Below, piece by piece: positions 28,269 to 36,922 of a DNA stretch of 64,000 bases (its first letter is position 1; the number at the start of each line of letters is the position of its first letter). The stretch is from Treponema parvum. GTDB lineage: Bacteria > Spirochaetota > Spirochaetia > Treponematales > Treponemataceae. Location of the stretch: assembly GCF_017893965.1 (NCBI RefSeq), contig NZ_CP054142.1, forward strand, positions 434,001-498,000. The letters run 5' to 3'. Under the pieces are notes generated by a model. That model saw only the letters and a program-made list of their open reading frames with translations. It did no database searches and was not told the origin of the DNA. Both the position numbers and the translations under genes were made by a program.

Positions 28269-30181
28269 AATACAGCCATATTTTCCAACCGGGAAAGATT
28301 GGAAATCTGATTCTAAAAAACAGGATAATAATGTCTCCTATCGGCACTCGTCTTACCGATGTAAACGGCGGAGTGACCGAGGATATGAGGGCATTTTACT
28401 CTGAGCGCGCAAAGGGAGGCGCCGCCGCCGTAATCATTGAGGCAACGGGTATTTCGTATCCGGAAGCCGTTGGCAAACCGAACCATCTTAGACTTTGTAA
28501 TGATTCTTTGATGCCGGGTCATGCATTGCTTGCAGAAAGCATACATGAAAACGGTTCCCTCGCTATTTCCATGTTATGGCATGCGGGAATCAATAAAGGC
28601 ATTCTTGAAGGAGTTCATCCTGTGGGTCCTTCGGCTATTTTAAATATTAACACGGGTTTGACTCCGAGAGAACTTGAAAAAGCCGACATTGTTAGAATAC
28701 AAGAGGAATTTGCCGCCGCCGCCCTAAGAGCCAAAATCTGCGGATATGATGCTATTGAGCTTCACGGAGGGCACGGGTATCTGATTTCCTCCTTTGTTTC
28801 CAAGCTTACCAATCATCGAAATGATGAATACGGAGGTTCTTTTGAGAATAGAATACGTTTCACACTGGAGACTGTTAAGAAAATAAAGGAAAAAGTCGGC
28901 GATAATTATCCTATAATGATCAGAATCAACGGTTCGGATTTCTTTGAAGGCGGAATTACTCTTGAAGAGTCGATTGCTTTTTCCAAAGCTCTTGAAAAAA
29001 CCGGAATTGCGGCAATTGATGTTTCCGCCGGCGTATATGGTTCGGTAGATACGATGATTGAGCCGATTTCTTACGAAGAAGGTTGGAAGATAAATTTAGC
29101 TTGGGAAATTAAAAAATGTGTGAATATTCCGGTTTTGGGCGTCGGCGTGCTTCGTTCTCCTGAAGTGGTTGAGAATATACTTGCGGAAGAGAAAGCGGAT
29201 TTTGCTTGTCTTGGAAGGGAATTGATGTGCGAGCCTCATTGGGTTAATAAGGTCAGGGCAGGTGACAAGCATATTTTAAAATGTATTTCCTGCAATGCTT
29301 GTTTTGCCCACACCGGAAAAAATCTTCCGATTAGATGCAGCCTTAATCCTTATGCCGGAAGGGAAAGACTTCCGATTATACATATCGCTGCGGATAAGGC
29401 TAAAAAAATTGCCGTTGTCGGAGCGGGACCGTCGGGTATAACTGCGGCTCTTATAGCGGATATGCGCGGGCATTCGGTAACCTTGTTTGAGAAAAGTGAT
29501 AGAATCGGCGGCCAGCTTTATTTAGCGCAGTTTCCTCCGGGCAAGAGCAAAATTACGGATTATATTGAATATTTGACAGAAGAATTGAAAAGGAGTTCCG
29601 TCAAGTGTGTTTTTAAACATGAATTTAAGCCGGAAGAAAGTTCCGATTTTGACGAAGTTATTATAGCCACGGGAGCTGCTTGCAGGGTTATAGATATTCC
29701 GGGAGCAACGTTGGGCGCTAATGCGATTTTGTCTTGGGATGCATTGATAAAAGGGCATGATTTTTATGACGGCAAAAGAATTGTCATTCTTGGCGGCGGG
29801 TTCGTCGGCTGTGAAACGGCTTTGTACTGCAAGGTTTCAGGCGCTAGGGACGTTTGCATTGTAGAGATGTTGCCTGCTCTTGGTGGGGATGTTGACGGCA
29901 TAACGAGATTAAAAATGCTTAAGGAGCTTAAAGACGAAGGAGTTGCGGAATTTCTTTCCAATTCAGTATGTGAAGTTCGTAATGAAAAAGCCGTTCTGAA
30001 AGACGGTCGACAAATCGGGTGCGATGTCCTTGTTATAGCGGTCGGATCAAAACCCGACACTGAGTTACGTAACGCCTTGTTGGCTGAAGGTAAATTTTCT
30101 TATGGGATTGGTGATTGCAGTAATCCCGGAAGAATGTTGGAGGCTGTTTCTTCAGGGTTTGAAGCTGCATACAGTATTTAA
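28265..30181 (+). CDS. NADH:flavin oxidoreductase with Fe-S cluster (2,4-dienoyl-CoA reductase/BaiCD type)
   Basis: The 638 residues comprise an Old Yellow Enzyme FMN barrel (1-335: GRIG-type start, AAALRAKICGYDAIELHGGHGYLISSF, LGREL), a 4Fe-4S Cys set at 340, 343, 346 and 358, and an FAD/NAD(P) module with AVVGAGPSG near 383 and VILGGGFVGCE near 500. The family reduces activated C=C bonds, as in 2,4-dienoyl-CoA reductase, trimethylamine dehydrogenase or bile-acid BaiCD enzymes. The last spacing is C-X2-C-X2-C-X11-C, one residue shorter than in E. coli FadH. The substrate is not readable; its place in the operon suggests reduction of the imported compound. Confidence 0.88.
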   Translation: MKYSHIFQPGKIGNLILKNRIIMSPIGTRLTDVNGGVTEDMRAFYSERAKGGAAAVIIEATGISYPEAVGKPNHLRLCNDSLMPGHALLAESIHENGSLAISMLWHAGINKGILEGVHPVGPSAILNINTGLTPRELEKADIVRIQEEFAAAALRAKICGYDAIELHGGHGYLISSFVSKLTNHRNDEYGGSFENRIRFTLETVKKIKEKVGDNYPIMIRINGSDFFEGGITLEESIAFSKALEKTGIAAIDVSAGVYGSVDTMIEPISYEEGWKINLAWEIKKCVNIPVLGVGVLRSPEVVENILAEEKADFACLGRELMCEPHWVNKVRAGDKHILKCISCNACFAHTGKNLPIRCSLNPYAGRERLPIIHIAADKAKKIAVVGAGPSGITAALIADMRGHSVTLFEKSDRIGGQLYLAQFPPGKSKITDYIEYLTEELKRSSVKCVFKHEFKPEESSDFDEVIIATGAACRVIDIPGATLGANAILSWDALIKGHDFYDGKRIVILGGGFVGCETALYCKVSGARDVCIVEMLPALGGDVDGITRLKMLKELKDEGVAEFLSNSVCEVRNEKAVLKDGRQIGCDVLVIAVGSKPDTELRNALLAEGKFSYGIGDCSNPGRMLEAVSSGFEAAYSI

Positions 30182-30182
30182 T

Positions 30183-30315
30183 GGGTTGTCTCAAAAGTCG
30201 GTTGCTTTTTCGACAGCCCGTCGAGTTTAAAATTAAGTCTTTATATTGTAATGACTTAATTTTAAACATCTCATATTAAGCAAGGAAACTGTCCGAAAAC
30301 TTCAATTTTCGGGCA
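30183..30315. repeat. Three stem-loops between the flavoenzyme and livJ
   Basis: First, GGGTTGTC/GACAGCCC (30183-30219, family B). Second, a perfect 15-bp inverted repeat GTTTAAAATTAAGTC/GACTTAATTTTAAAC (30225-30239, 30253-30267). Third, CTGTCCGAAAA/TTTTCGGGCAG (30289-30299, 30306-30315, family B), ending just before the AAAGGAG of livJ. None has a proper T-run. They may separate expression of the regulator-enzyme pair from the transporter, or protect mRNA ends. Confidence 0.6.
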
Positions 30316-30333
30316 GCCCCAAAGGAGTAAGAA

Positions 30334-31452
30334 ATGAAAAGAAATTTATTTATTCTTACGATGGTCGCTGTGTTGTCGGTGCCTTTGTTTGCAAAAGGAG
30401 GTTCCGAAGCCGACGAGAATACAGTGAAGATTGCAGTGTCTGCTCCGATGACCGGAGATATGGGAGAGTACGGAGTCAGCTTTAAAAGGTCTATTGATTT
30501 GGCTTGCGAGAATTGGAATGCTAAAGGTGGAGTAATTGGGAAAAAAATTGTCGTTGAATACGGCGATAGCAAAGGTGTACCCCAAGAAGCTGCTACATTG
30601 GCGCAAAAATTCACTAGTAACAAGTCGATTTTTGCTCAGATCGGTGATTTTACAAGCGCATGTTGCATGTCTTCGCAGTCAATTTATGATTCCGCTAAAA
30701 TGATTCAGCTTTCGCCTACGGCTTCAAATATTTTCTTTGCCTCCGCTTCACCTTGGTCGTTTGAAGTTCTTGGAACACAGGTTGAACAAGGACGATTTAT
30801 GGCCGATTGGGCTTATGACGACGGTATTAGAAAAGTGGCTATACTCTACATTAACAGCGACTGGGGAGTGAGTGTAAGAGACGGTTTTAAAGTGGCTTTT
30901 GAAGCGAGAGGAGGAAAGATAGCCGCCGAAGAGTATTACTTTGACAGTGAAAGAGACTTTACGGCTGTCTTGACAAAATTACAGGCTGTGAAACCGGAAG
31001 CCGTTTATCTTGCAAGCTACTATAACGACGGAGCCGCTATATGTGTACAGAAAGCCAGGTTGGGGTGGGATATTCCGACTTATTGTGCCGGAACCGTATA
31101 TTCTCCGAAATTCGTGGAACTTGGCGGTAAAGCGGTGGAAAATATTCGGACAAATGTCGGGTTCTTCCCTGCGGATCCTCCTCCTGCTGCAAAAGATTTC
31201 ATAAGTAAATATTCGTCAAAATACGGGACAACCCCCGACTACTATGGCGCTTGCGCTTTTGATGCATTCAATGTTCTTATGGAAGCTATTGTTCGGGCAG
31301 GAGTGTTGAACAGCGAGACCGTTAGGAAAGAACTTTTGAAAACCAGCGGACACGAAGGCGTTTCGGGCACTATAACATTCGATGCCAACGGTGACGCTAA
31401 AAAATCTTACATAAAGCTTACCATAAGGAATGGGAAATTCTGTGCTATTTAA
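30334..31452 (+). CDS. livJ: Branched-chain amino acid type ABC transporter substrate-binding protein
   Basis: AAAGGAG precedes the ATG. The 372-residue product has a signal peptide (1-20, ending LFAKGG) but no lipobox Cys, so it is predicted to be periplasmic and free. The mature part is a LivJ/LivK two-lobe receptor: VKIAVSAPMTGDMGEYG, GKKIVVEYGDSKGVPQEAATLAQKF and VAILYINSDWGVSVRDGFK. The family binds branched amino acids, amides, urea and other amino compounds. The neighbouring enzymes make a cysteine-related compound a better guess than leucine. Confidence 0.9.
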   Translation: MKRNLFILTMVAVLSVPLFAKGGSEADENTVKIAVSAPMTGDMGEYGVSFKRSIDLACENWNAKGGVIGKKIVVEYGDSKGVPQEAATLAQKFTSNKSIFAQIGDFTSACCMSSQSIYDSAKMIQLSPTASNIFFASASPWSFEVLGTQVEQGRFMADWAYDDGIRKVAILYINSDWGVSVRDGFKVAFEARGGKIAAEEYYFDSERDFTAVLTKLQAVKPEAVYLASYYNDGAAICVQKARLGWDIPTYCAGTVYSPKFVELGGKAVENIRTNVGFFPADPPPAAKDFISKYSSKYGTTPDYYGACAFDAFNVLMEAIVRAGVLNSETVRKELLKTSGHEGVSGTITFDANGDAKKSYIKLTIRNGKFCAI

Positions 31453-31490
31453 CTTTTTCTAGATACAGTTGTTCTAGACTAAATTAATAT

Positions 31491-31515
31491 CCTGAGCTGA
31501 CATTATCAGCTCAGG
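31491..31515 (+). promoter_or_regulatory. Intergenic hairpin between livJ and livH
   Basis: CCTGAGCTGA and TCAGCTCAGG form a perfect 10-bp stem with loop CATTA and no T-run. A hairpin after the binding-protein gene commonly stabilises its mRNA or attenuates the downstream genes. Confidence 0.65.
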
Positions 31516-31535
31516 ACTATCTTGGAGTTGTTAAA

Positions 31536-32408
31536 ATGTTTATTCAACAACTACTGAATGGGATAACACAGGGCGGGCTGTTTGCTTTGCTTGCATTGTC
31601 GTACTCCTTGGTATACGGGGTCTTGAATTTGGTGAACTTTGCAACAGGTTCCCTGTATATGCTTGGAGCGTATGCAGCCTGGACGATTGTTGTTCGTCTC
31701 ACACATAATCTTTTTCTGGCAATTCTTGCAGGAGGCGCGGCCGGTTTTGCCACTGCCTTTCTACTTGAAAAAATTGCTTTCAGATCTTTGCGAGGAGCCA
31801 GTCGTGTGGCGTCTTTGATATGCACGATAGGTTTTTCTCAATTTATAAACGAAATTTGTGCGCTTGTTGTTGGCAGATACACTCAAAGTATGCCGGCTTT
31901 CTTTTTAAAAACCGCCGTTACCGTTGGAAATGTTTCGGTAAGTTGGCTGCATCTTATTCTTATAGTTGTCGTTATAGTAATACTTCTAGCAATGCAGTTT
32001 TTTGTATACGGCACCAAAATGGGGCTTGCGATTCGCGCCGTATCTTATGATTACAAAACGGCAGGTTTGATGGGAATCAACGTAGATGCAACTATTTCCA
32101 TTGCATTTTCAATTGCCGGCGCTTGTGCCGGCGTTGCCGGTGTTTTGGCCTGCGTATATTACAGTTCTCTTGCCCCCTCAATGGGAACGATCCCCGGATT
32201 GAAATCGTTTTCGGCAGCTGTTTTTGGAGGGCTGACTTCAATGCCAGGCGCTATAATGGGCGGTTACCTTATGGGCATAATTGAAAATTTCGGCGTACAA
32301 ATCTTCGGGGCGGGATACCGGGATGTTCTAAGCTTTGTCATTTTAATTATTTTCCTCCTTGTTCGGCCACAGGGCATTCTTGGTAAGAAAAAAATAACTA
32401 AGGTATGA
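31536..32408 (+). CDS. livH: ABC transporter permease LivH
   Basis: The 290-residue inner-membrane protein is rich in hydrophobic segments and begins with QQLLNGITQGGLFALLALSYSLVYGVLNLVNFA, the LivH signature. GLKSFSAAVFGGLTSMPGAIMGGYLMG near the end is the conserved cytoplasmic loop that contacts the ATPase. It forms the channel with LivM. TTGGAG precedes the ATG. Confidence 0.94.
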   Translation: MFIQQLLNGITQGGLFALLALSYSLVYGVLNLVNFATGSLYMLGAYAAWTIVVRLTHNLFLAILAGGAAGFATAFLLEKIAFRSLRGASRVASLICTIGFSQFINEICALVVGRYTQSMPAFFLKTAVTVGNVSVSWLHLILIVVVIVILLAMQFFVYGTKMGLAIRAVSYDYKTAGLMGINVDATISIAFSIAGACAGVAGVLACVYYSSLAPSMGTIPGLKSFSAAVFGGLTSMPGAIMGGYLMGIIENFGVQIFGAGYRDVLSFVILIIFLLVRPQGILGKKKITKV

Positions 32409-32417
32409 GGAAGAAAG

Positions 32418-33389
32418 ATGAAGAATAATATGCTGAAACTTGATTCAAAAAAAATTGCTTTTGCGATTGCGGTATTGCTTGCCTTTCTTTTTCCTGTTTT
32501 GATTGACAATGCTTACTACCAAAGGATTTTAATCATGGCAATGATTTATATCCTTTTGACAAGCAGTTTAAATCTTCTTATCGGTCATCTTGGGCTTTTT
32601 TCAATGGGGCATGCCGCTTTCTATTGTATCGGCGCTTATACTTCCGGTTTGTTGTCTACCAGACTCGGAGTACCTTTCCCGATCTGCATGCTGGCGGCGG
32701 GAATATTGGCGGCTTTTGCCGGTTTTTTAATCGGTTTTGCTACTTTGAGGCTTAGCGATATTTTCTTTACCTTTGCCACCTTAGGACTGAGCGAAGTATT
32801 AAGAATTATAATTCTCAATTCGATTGAATTTACAGGCGGTCCCTTGGGAATTCAGGGGGTTCCGTCTCCTGTGTTTTTGGGCAAGCCTTTCACAATGCCG
32901 CTTTATTATTACCTAGGCCTGATTTTGGTAATATTGGTTTTAACAGGCATCTACAACTTCATTCACTCCAATACAGGACGCAGTTTGATGTCTATACGTG
33001 AAGACGAGCAAGCAGCAAAAAGTCTCGGCATAAATGCTTTCAAATATAAGATAATCACAATGATTCTATCCTGTTTTATTGCGGGAATAGCTGGAAGCTT
33101 CTATGCCCACTTTACAAGATTCGTTAACGCGGATGCCTTTAATATAAATGAATCAATCAATATGGTGTCAATGGTTGTCATTGGCGGTATGGGAACCTGT
33201 ATCGGTCCGGTTATCGGCGCTATTGTTTTGGTTATTCTGCCCGAATTATTCAGATTTATGTCGGAATACAGACAGATGATTTATAGTTTAGCTTTAATTT
33301 GTACTATAGTTTTCGCCCCAAAAGGAATCTGCGGTATTAAATTCGGAAGATTGTTCCATGGATTAAAGAAGGAGGTCGTACGTGCTTGA
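32418..33389 (+). CDS. livM: ABC transporter permease LivM
   Basis: The 323-residue polytopic membrane protein has LNLLIGHLGLFSMGHAAFYCIGAY and RDEQAA-type loop SIREDEQAAKSLGINAFKYK, both typical of LivM. GAGGAAG lies before the ATG. Its last eight bases overlap livG, so assembly with the ATPase is probably coupled. Confidence 0.94.
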   Translation: MKNNMLKLDSKKIAFAIAVLLAFLFPVLIDNAYYQRILIMAMIYILLTSSLNLLIGHLGLFSMGHAAFYCIGAYTSGLLSTRLGVPFPICMLAAGILAAFAGFLIGFATLRLSDIFFTFATLGLSEVLRIIILNSIEFTGGPLGIQGVPSPVFLGKPFTMPLYYYLGLILVILVLTGIYNFIHSNTGRSLMSIREDEQAAKSLGINAFKYKIITMILSCFIAGIAGSFYAHFTRFVNADAFNINESINMVSMVVIGGMGTCIGPVIGAIVLVILPELFRFMSEYRQMIYSLALICTIVFAPKGICGIKFGRLFHGLKKEVVRA

Positions 33390-34149
33390 AGCTAACAATG
33401 TTACGGTCAAATTCGGAGGGCTTGTTGCTGTTGATCACGTTTCGTTAAAAGTCAAAGAGCATACGATTCATTCCATAATAGGTCCTAACGGCGCGGGAAA
33501 ATCGACTTTTTTTAATGCGGTTTCAGGAATACATGCCCTTGATGAAGGCGTAATAAAACTTCAAGGGAAAGAAATTCAGGGGCTTCCCCCTGACAAGATC
33601 GCCCGCAATGCTGTCGGCAGAACTTTTCAGAATATAAAGCTTTTTAAATCTCTTTCCGTATTGGAGAATGTTCTGTGCGGATCCCATATGAACGCTAAAA
33701 GTAATCTGCTTCAAGATATTTTTCATACGAAAGCTGAGAAAAATGAAGAGGAACGATTGATTGAAAAGGCCGTTGAGTTGCTTAAGTCGGTTGAACTGGG
33801 AGGTGTTCTTCATAACCCCGCAGGGAGCTTACCGTATGGCGATCAACGAAAATTGGAGATAGCTCGGGCATTAATTTCCAATCCGAAACTATTGTTGCTG
33901 GATGAGCCTGCGGCCGGTATGAATCCGATAGAAACGGACGGATTAAAAAATTTTATTTTGGGTCTTAAAGAAAAGGGATACACCATATTGTTGATTGAAC
34001 ATCATGTCAGGATGGTTATGTCTCTGGCCGATATGATAACGGTTTTGGATCACGGCAAGAAGATTGCGGAAGGAGGAAAAGACGAGATTCAAAACAACGA
34101 ATTAGTCATTGAGGCTTACCTTGGGAAAGCCTATAGGAGCAAAAAATGA
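33382..34149 (+). CDS. livG: ABC transporter ATP-binding protein LivG
   Basis: Translation starts at GTG behind GGAGG. The 255-residue ATPase has Walker A GPNGAGKS (about 36-43), the family-specific GRTFQNIKLF, a weak ABC signature LPYGDQRKLEIARAL and Walker B LLLLDEPAAGMNP. The C-terminal helix EAYLGKAYRSKK is typical of LivG. Confidence 0.95.
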   Translation: MLEANNVTVKFGGLVAVDHVSLKVKEHTIHSIIGPNGAGKSTFFNAVSGIHALDEGVIKLQGKEIQGLPPDKIARNAVGRTFQNIKLFKSLSVLENVLCGSHMNAKSNLLQDIFHTKAEKNEEERLIEKAVELLKSVELGGVLHNPAGSLPYGDQRKLEIARALISNPKLLLLDEPAAGMNPIETDGLKNFILGLKEKGYTILLIEHHVRMVMSLADMITVLDHGKKIAEGGKDEIQNNELVIEAYLGKAYRSKK

Positions 34150-34862
34150 AAACGGTTCTTAGCGTAAAGAATTTATGTGTCTCCTATGGAGGCGTTAATG
34201 CTTTGCAGGATGTCAGCTTAGATATTGAAGCCGGGGCTATAGTGGCTCTAATCGGCGCCAACGGGGCTGGGAAAACTTCTCTCTTAAATGCTATTTCCAG
34301 TACTATACCTGTTAAAAGCGGCGCTATAACCTTCCAAGGAGAAGATATTACCGGAAAAAAGTCCCATATAATAGCTAACAAGGGATTGGTTCAGGTTCCG
34401 GAAGGAAGAAAAATTTTTGCAACTCTTTCTGTAGAAAATAATATAAGAGTAGGAGCATATAATCGTTACAACGACAAAGCTTTTGTAAAAGAAAAAATTG
34501 ATATGTGTTATCAACTTTTTCCTATTCTCAAAGAAAGACGAAATCAGCTTGGCGGAACCCTAAGCGGAGGAGAACAGCAAATGCTGGCCATAGCCAGAGG
34601 CTTGGCAAGCGATCCTTCCGTTCTACTATTGGATGAACCGAGTTTGGGAATTGCTCCGATAGTTGTCGAAAAAATCTTTGAATTCATAGTTGAAATAAAT
34701 AAATTGGGAAAAACTATTTTCCTCGTTGAGCAAAATGCCAATTTAGCCTTGAATGTGTCCTCGTACGCTTTTGTTTTGGAGACGGGGAAAATCATTAATC
34801 GGAACAGCTCAAAGACATTGCTTGCTGACGATTCGATAAAAAAAGCCTATTTAGGTCTATAG
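34146..34862 (+). CDS. livF: ABC transporter ATP-binding protein LivF
   Basis: It overlaps livG by four bases. The 238-residue ATPase has Walker A GANGAGKT, signature LSGGEQQMLAIARGL and Walker B VLLLDEPSLGIAP, and ends in KKAYLGL as LivF proteins do. With LivJHMG it completes a Liv-type importer. Confidence 0.95.
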   Translation: MKTVLSVKNLCVSYGGVNALQDVSLDIEAGAIVALIGANGAGKTSLLNAISSTIPVKSGAITFQGEDITGKKSHIIANKGLVQVPEGRKIFATLSVENNIRVGAYNRYNDKAFVKEKIDMCYQLFPILKERRNQLGGTLSGGEQQMLAIARGLASDPSVLLLDEPSLGIAPIVVEKIFEFIVEINKLGKTIFLVEQNANLALNVSSYAFVLETGKIINRNSSKTLLADDSIKKAYLGL

Positions 34863-34870
34863 GAGGATTT

Positions 34871-35611
34871 ATGCCGTTGAATGCACGTAATCATGCCTTT
34901 ATCTATGGAGTTATTGCGGAGGAGACCCTTAAAAACGATGCTCGAAACGAAGAAGCTCTTATAAAAGGGATCATTACTTATGGAAATCAGAGAGGAGCTC
35001 GTATGGCTCAGCTTGCCGTTATGAACGGTAAAGAACTTTCAATGAAAAATTATCTGGCTTTCGGCGAATGGGCTCCTGCTGCCGGAGAAATGGATGTTCG
35101 TATTGCCGAAAGTTCTCCCGATGCCGTTTGGAATGTCTACAAGTGTCCTTGGAATGCCGAATGGAAAGAAAAGAACATGCTCAAAATGGGCGAGCTTTAT
35201 TGCAAGTATGTGGACGCGGCGCTGGTTAAGGGTTTTAATAATGACCTTGAACTCGGTCTTGATACTAATCAGAGTAAGGGAGATGAATTCTGCTACTTCA
35301 AATGGAACGGCGCAGATATGACGGAAGAGAATAAAAAAGACAATGTGGATATTCAAAAAAAGCTTGGAGATACAAGAATCAGATTGTGGGAATATCACTG
35401 CGGTCATATTTATAAAACATTAAAGGAAACTCTTACTAACGAAATCGGTACCGAAAAAACGGATGATATATTTGAAAAAGCGGATATGCGAATTGAAGGC
35501 GAATTGGGGAAAACGGTTGTTGATCTAATGCATTCGGGAATGCTTCTTGATTATTGGGTATGCCCGACCGGTAAAGACGTCAACTTGCTTAAAAAATTTT
35601 TTGACAAATGA
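34871..35611 (+). CDS. L-2-amino-thiazoline-4-carboxylate hydrolase family protein (AtcB-like)
   Basis: AGGAGG precedes the ATG; 246 residues. It reads as the ATC-hydrolase family: RNHAFIYGVIAEETLKN, AYGNQRG-like ITYGNQRGARMAQLA, and in the centre YKCPWNAEWKE with YCKYVDAALVKGFN and DEFCYFKW. In Pseudomonas, L-ATC hydrolase opens the thiazoline ring to N-carbamoyl-L-cysteine; many relatives in anaerobes have untested substrates. There is no signal peptide. The stop overlaps the M20 gene by four bases, so the two steps are probably consecutive. The family call is from memory of conserved segments. Confidence 0.75.
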   Translation: MPLNARNHAFIYGVIAEETLKNDARNEEALIKGIITYGNQRGARMAQLAVMNGKELSMKNYLAFGEWAPAAGEMDVRIAESSPDAVWNVYKCPWNAEWKEKNMLKMGELYCKYVDAALVKGFNNDLELGLDTNQSKGDEFCYFKWNGADMTEENKKDNVDIQKKLGDTRIRLWEYHCGHIYKTLKETLTNEIGTEKTDDIFEKADMRIEGELGKTVVDLMHSGMLLDYWVCPTGKDVNLLKKFFDK

Positions 35612-36921
35612 AAGTTATTGACTGGATCTGTGATAATGAGGACTCGTTATGGGCCGTCGCTTTTGACTTATGGGAGCACCCTGAGTTATCCGAGCATGAA
35701 GAGCGTTCGGCTGATCGTTTAGCGGAATTTCTTAAACAAAACGGGTTCCGTATCGAAATGGGAATCGCCGGACTTCCTACGGCTTTTCGAGCCCAGTGGG
35801 GTGATGCGGGCGTCAAGATCGGTTTCCTTGCCGAGTATGATGCCTTGCCAGGATTATCACAAAACTTGACGGATTATGCCAACCCTATTGAAGGACAGGC
35901 TTACGGGCACGGATGCGGACATAATCTTTTGGGAACGGCCGTAGCGGGCGCCGCAATTTCATTGAAAAATTTCCTGCAAAAAACCGGTAAAAAAGCATGT
36001 ATTACAGTTTTCGGTTGTCCGTCGGAAGAGATTATGCTTGGTAAAATTGTGATGGCTAAAGCCGGAATTTTTAATGATCTCGATGTAGCCTTATCTTGGC
36101 ACCCGGGCGAATATAATATGGCGTCCGAGGCTTCATATCAGGCAATGCGTTCGATCAAATTTTCTTTTAACGGAGTGGCCAGTCATGCATCTATGGCTCC
36201 GGATAAGGGCAAGAGCGCCTTGGATGCCGTCGAACTTATGAATGTCGCCGCAAATTACTACCGCGAACATACTCCGTTCGGCGGGCAGCTGCACTATGTG
36301 ATAACTAACGGAGGTGAAAAACCGAATATTGTTCCGGACAAAGCCGGCGTATGGTATTTTGTGCGGGGCTTTCATGATTCCGATGTCAATATAATGATTA
36401 ATCGCTTAAAAAATATCGCTCAGGGAGCGGCGCTTATGACAGATACGACTTTTGATTCGGAAGACATAACCGGTTGCCATGAAACCTTGATTGTCCCTGA
36501 GCTGGTGAAAGTTATTGATGAAGGAATGCGCGAAAATGCAGAGTGCTTGAGCTGGACTGAAGATGACATAGCCTTTTCAAGGAGAATTTTGAAGAACGGT
36601 AATCGCCCCGTGTCGGATAATGTTTTGGATACGGGAATAAAGGTTCCGACAGGAGTATCTTACTCTATTATGGGATCATCCGATATTAGCGATGTCAGCT
36701 GGATTGTTCCTACAGGAATGCTGTTTTGCGCCTGCTATCCTATTGGAACTCCGAATCACAGTTGGATGGTCACTGTTTGTGTAGGAAGCGAAATTGGGAA
36801 AAAAGGTATGCTTTTTGCTGCAAAATCGTTGGCCTCTGCCGCTTCAAGATTGGTTGATGATACTGCTTTGGTTGGTAGAATTAAGAGAAATTTTACGGAA
36901 GAACTATCTAGGAAAACATAA
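35608..36921 (+). CDS. M20 family amidohydrolase (AbgB-like)
   Basis: The 437-residue metallopeptidase has AEYDALPG, the metal site GHGCGHN (about 107-113), PSEE with the catalytic Glu, and the lid-domain segment FSFNGVASHASMAPDKGKSALDAVELM. It is closest in pattern to p-aminobenzoyl-glutamate hydrolase B and other N-acyl-amino-acid amidohydrolases. Given its four-base overlap with the ATC-hydrolase-like gene, removal of an N-carbamoyl or N-acyl group from a cysteine derivative is a reasonable proposal. The reaction is inferred, not seen. Confidence 0.88.
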   Translation: MKVIDWICDNEDSLWAVAFDLWEHPELSEHEERSADRLAEFLKQNGFRIEMGIAGLPTAFRAQWGDAGVKIGFLAEYDALPGLSQNLTDYANPIEGQAYGHGCGHNLLGTAVAGAAISLKNFLQKTGKKACITVFGCPSEEIMLGKIVMAKAGIFNDLDVALSWHPGEYNMASEASYQAMRSIKFSFNGVASHASMAPDKGKSALDAVELMNVAANYYREHTPFGGQLHYVITNGGEKPNIVPDKAGVWYFVRGFHDSDVNIMINRLKNIAQGAALMTDTTFDSEDITGCHETLIVPELVKVIDEGMRENAECLSWTEDDIAFSRRILKNGNRPVSDNVLDTGIKVPTGVSYSIMGSSDISDVSWIVPTGMLFCACYPIGTPNHSWMVTVCVGSEIGKKGMLFAAKSLASAASRLVDDTALVGRIKRNFTEELSRKT

Positions 36922-36922
36922 A

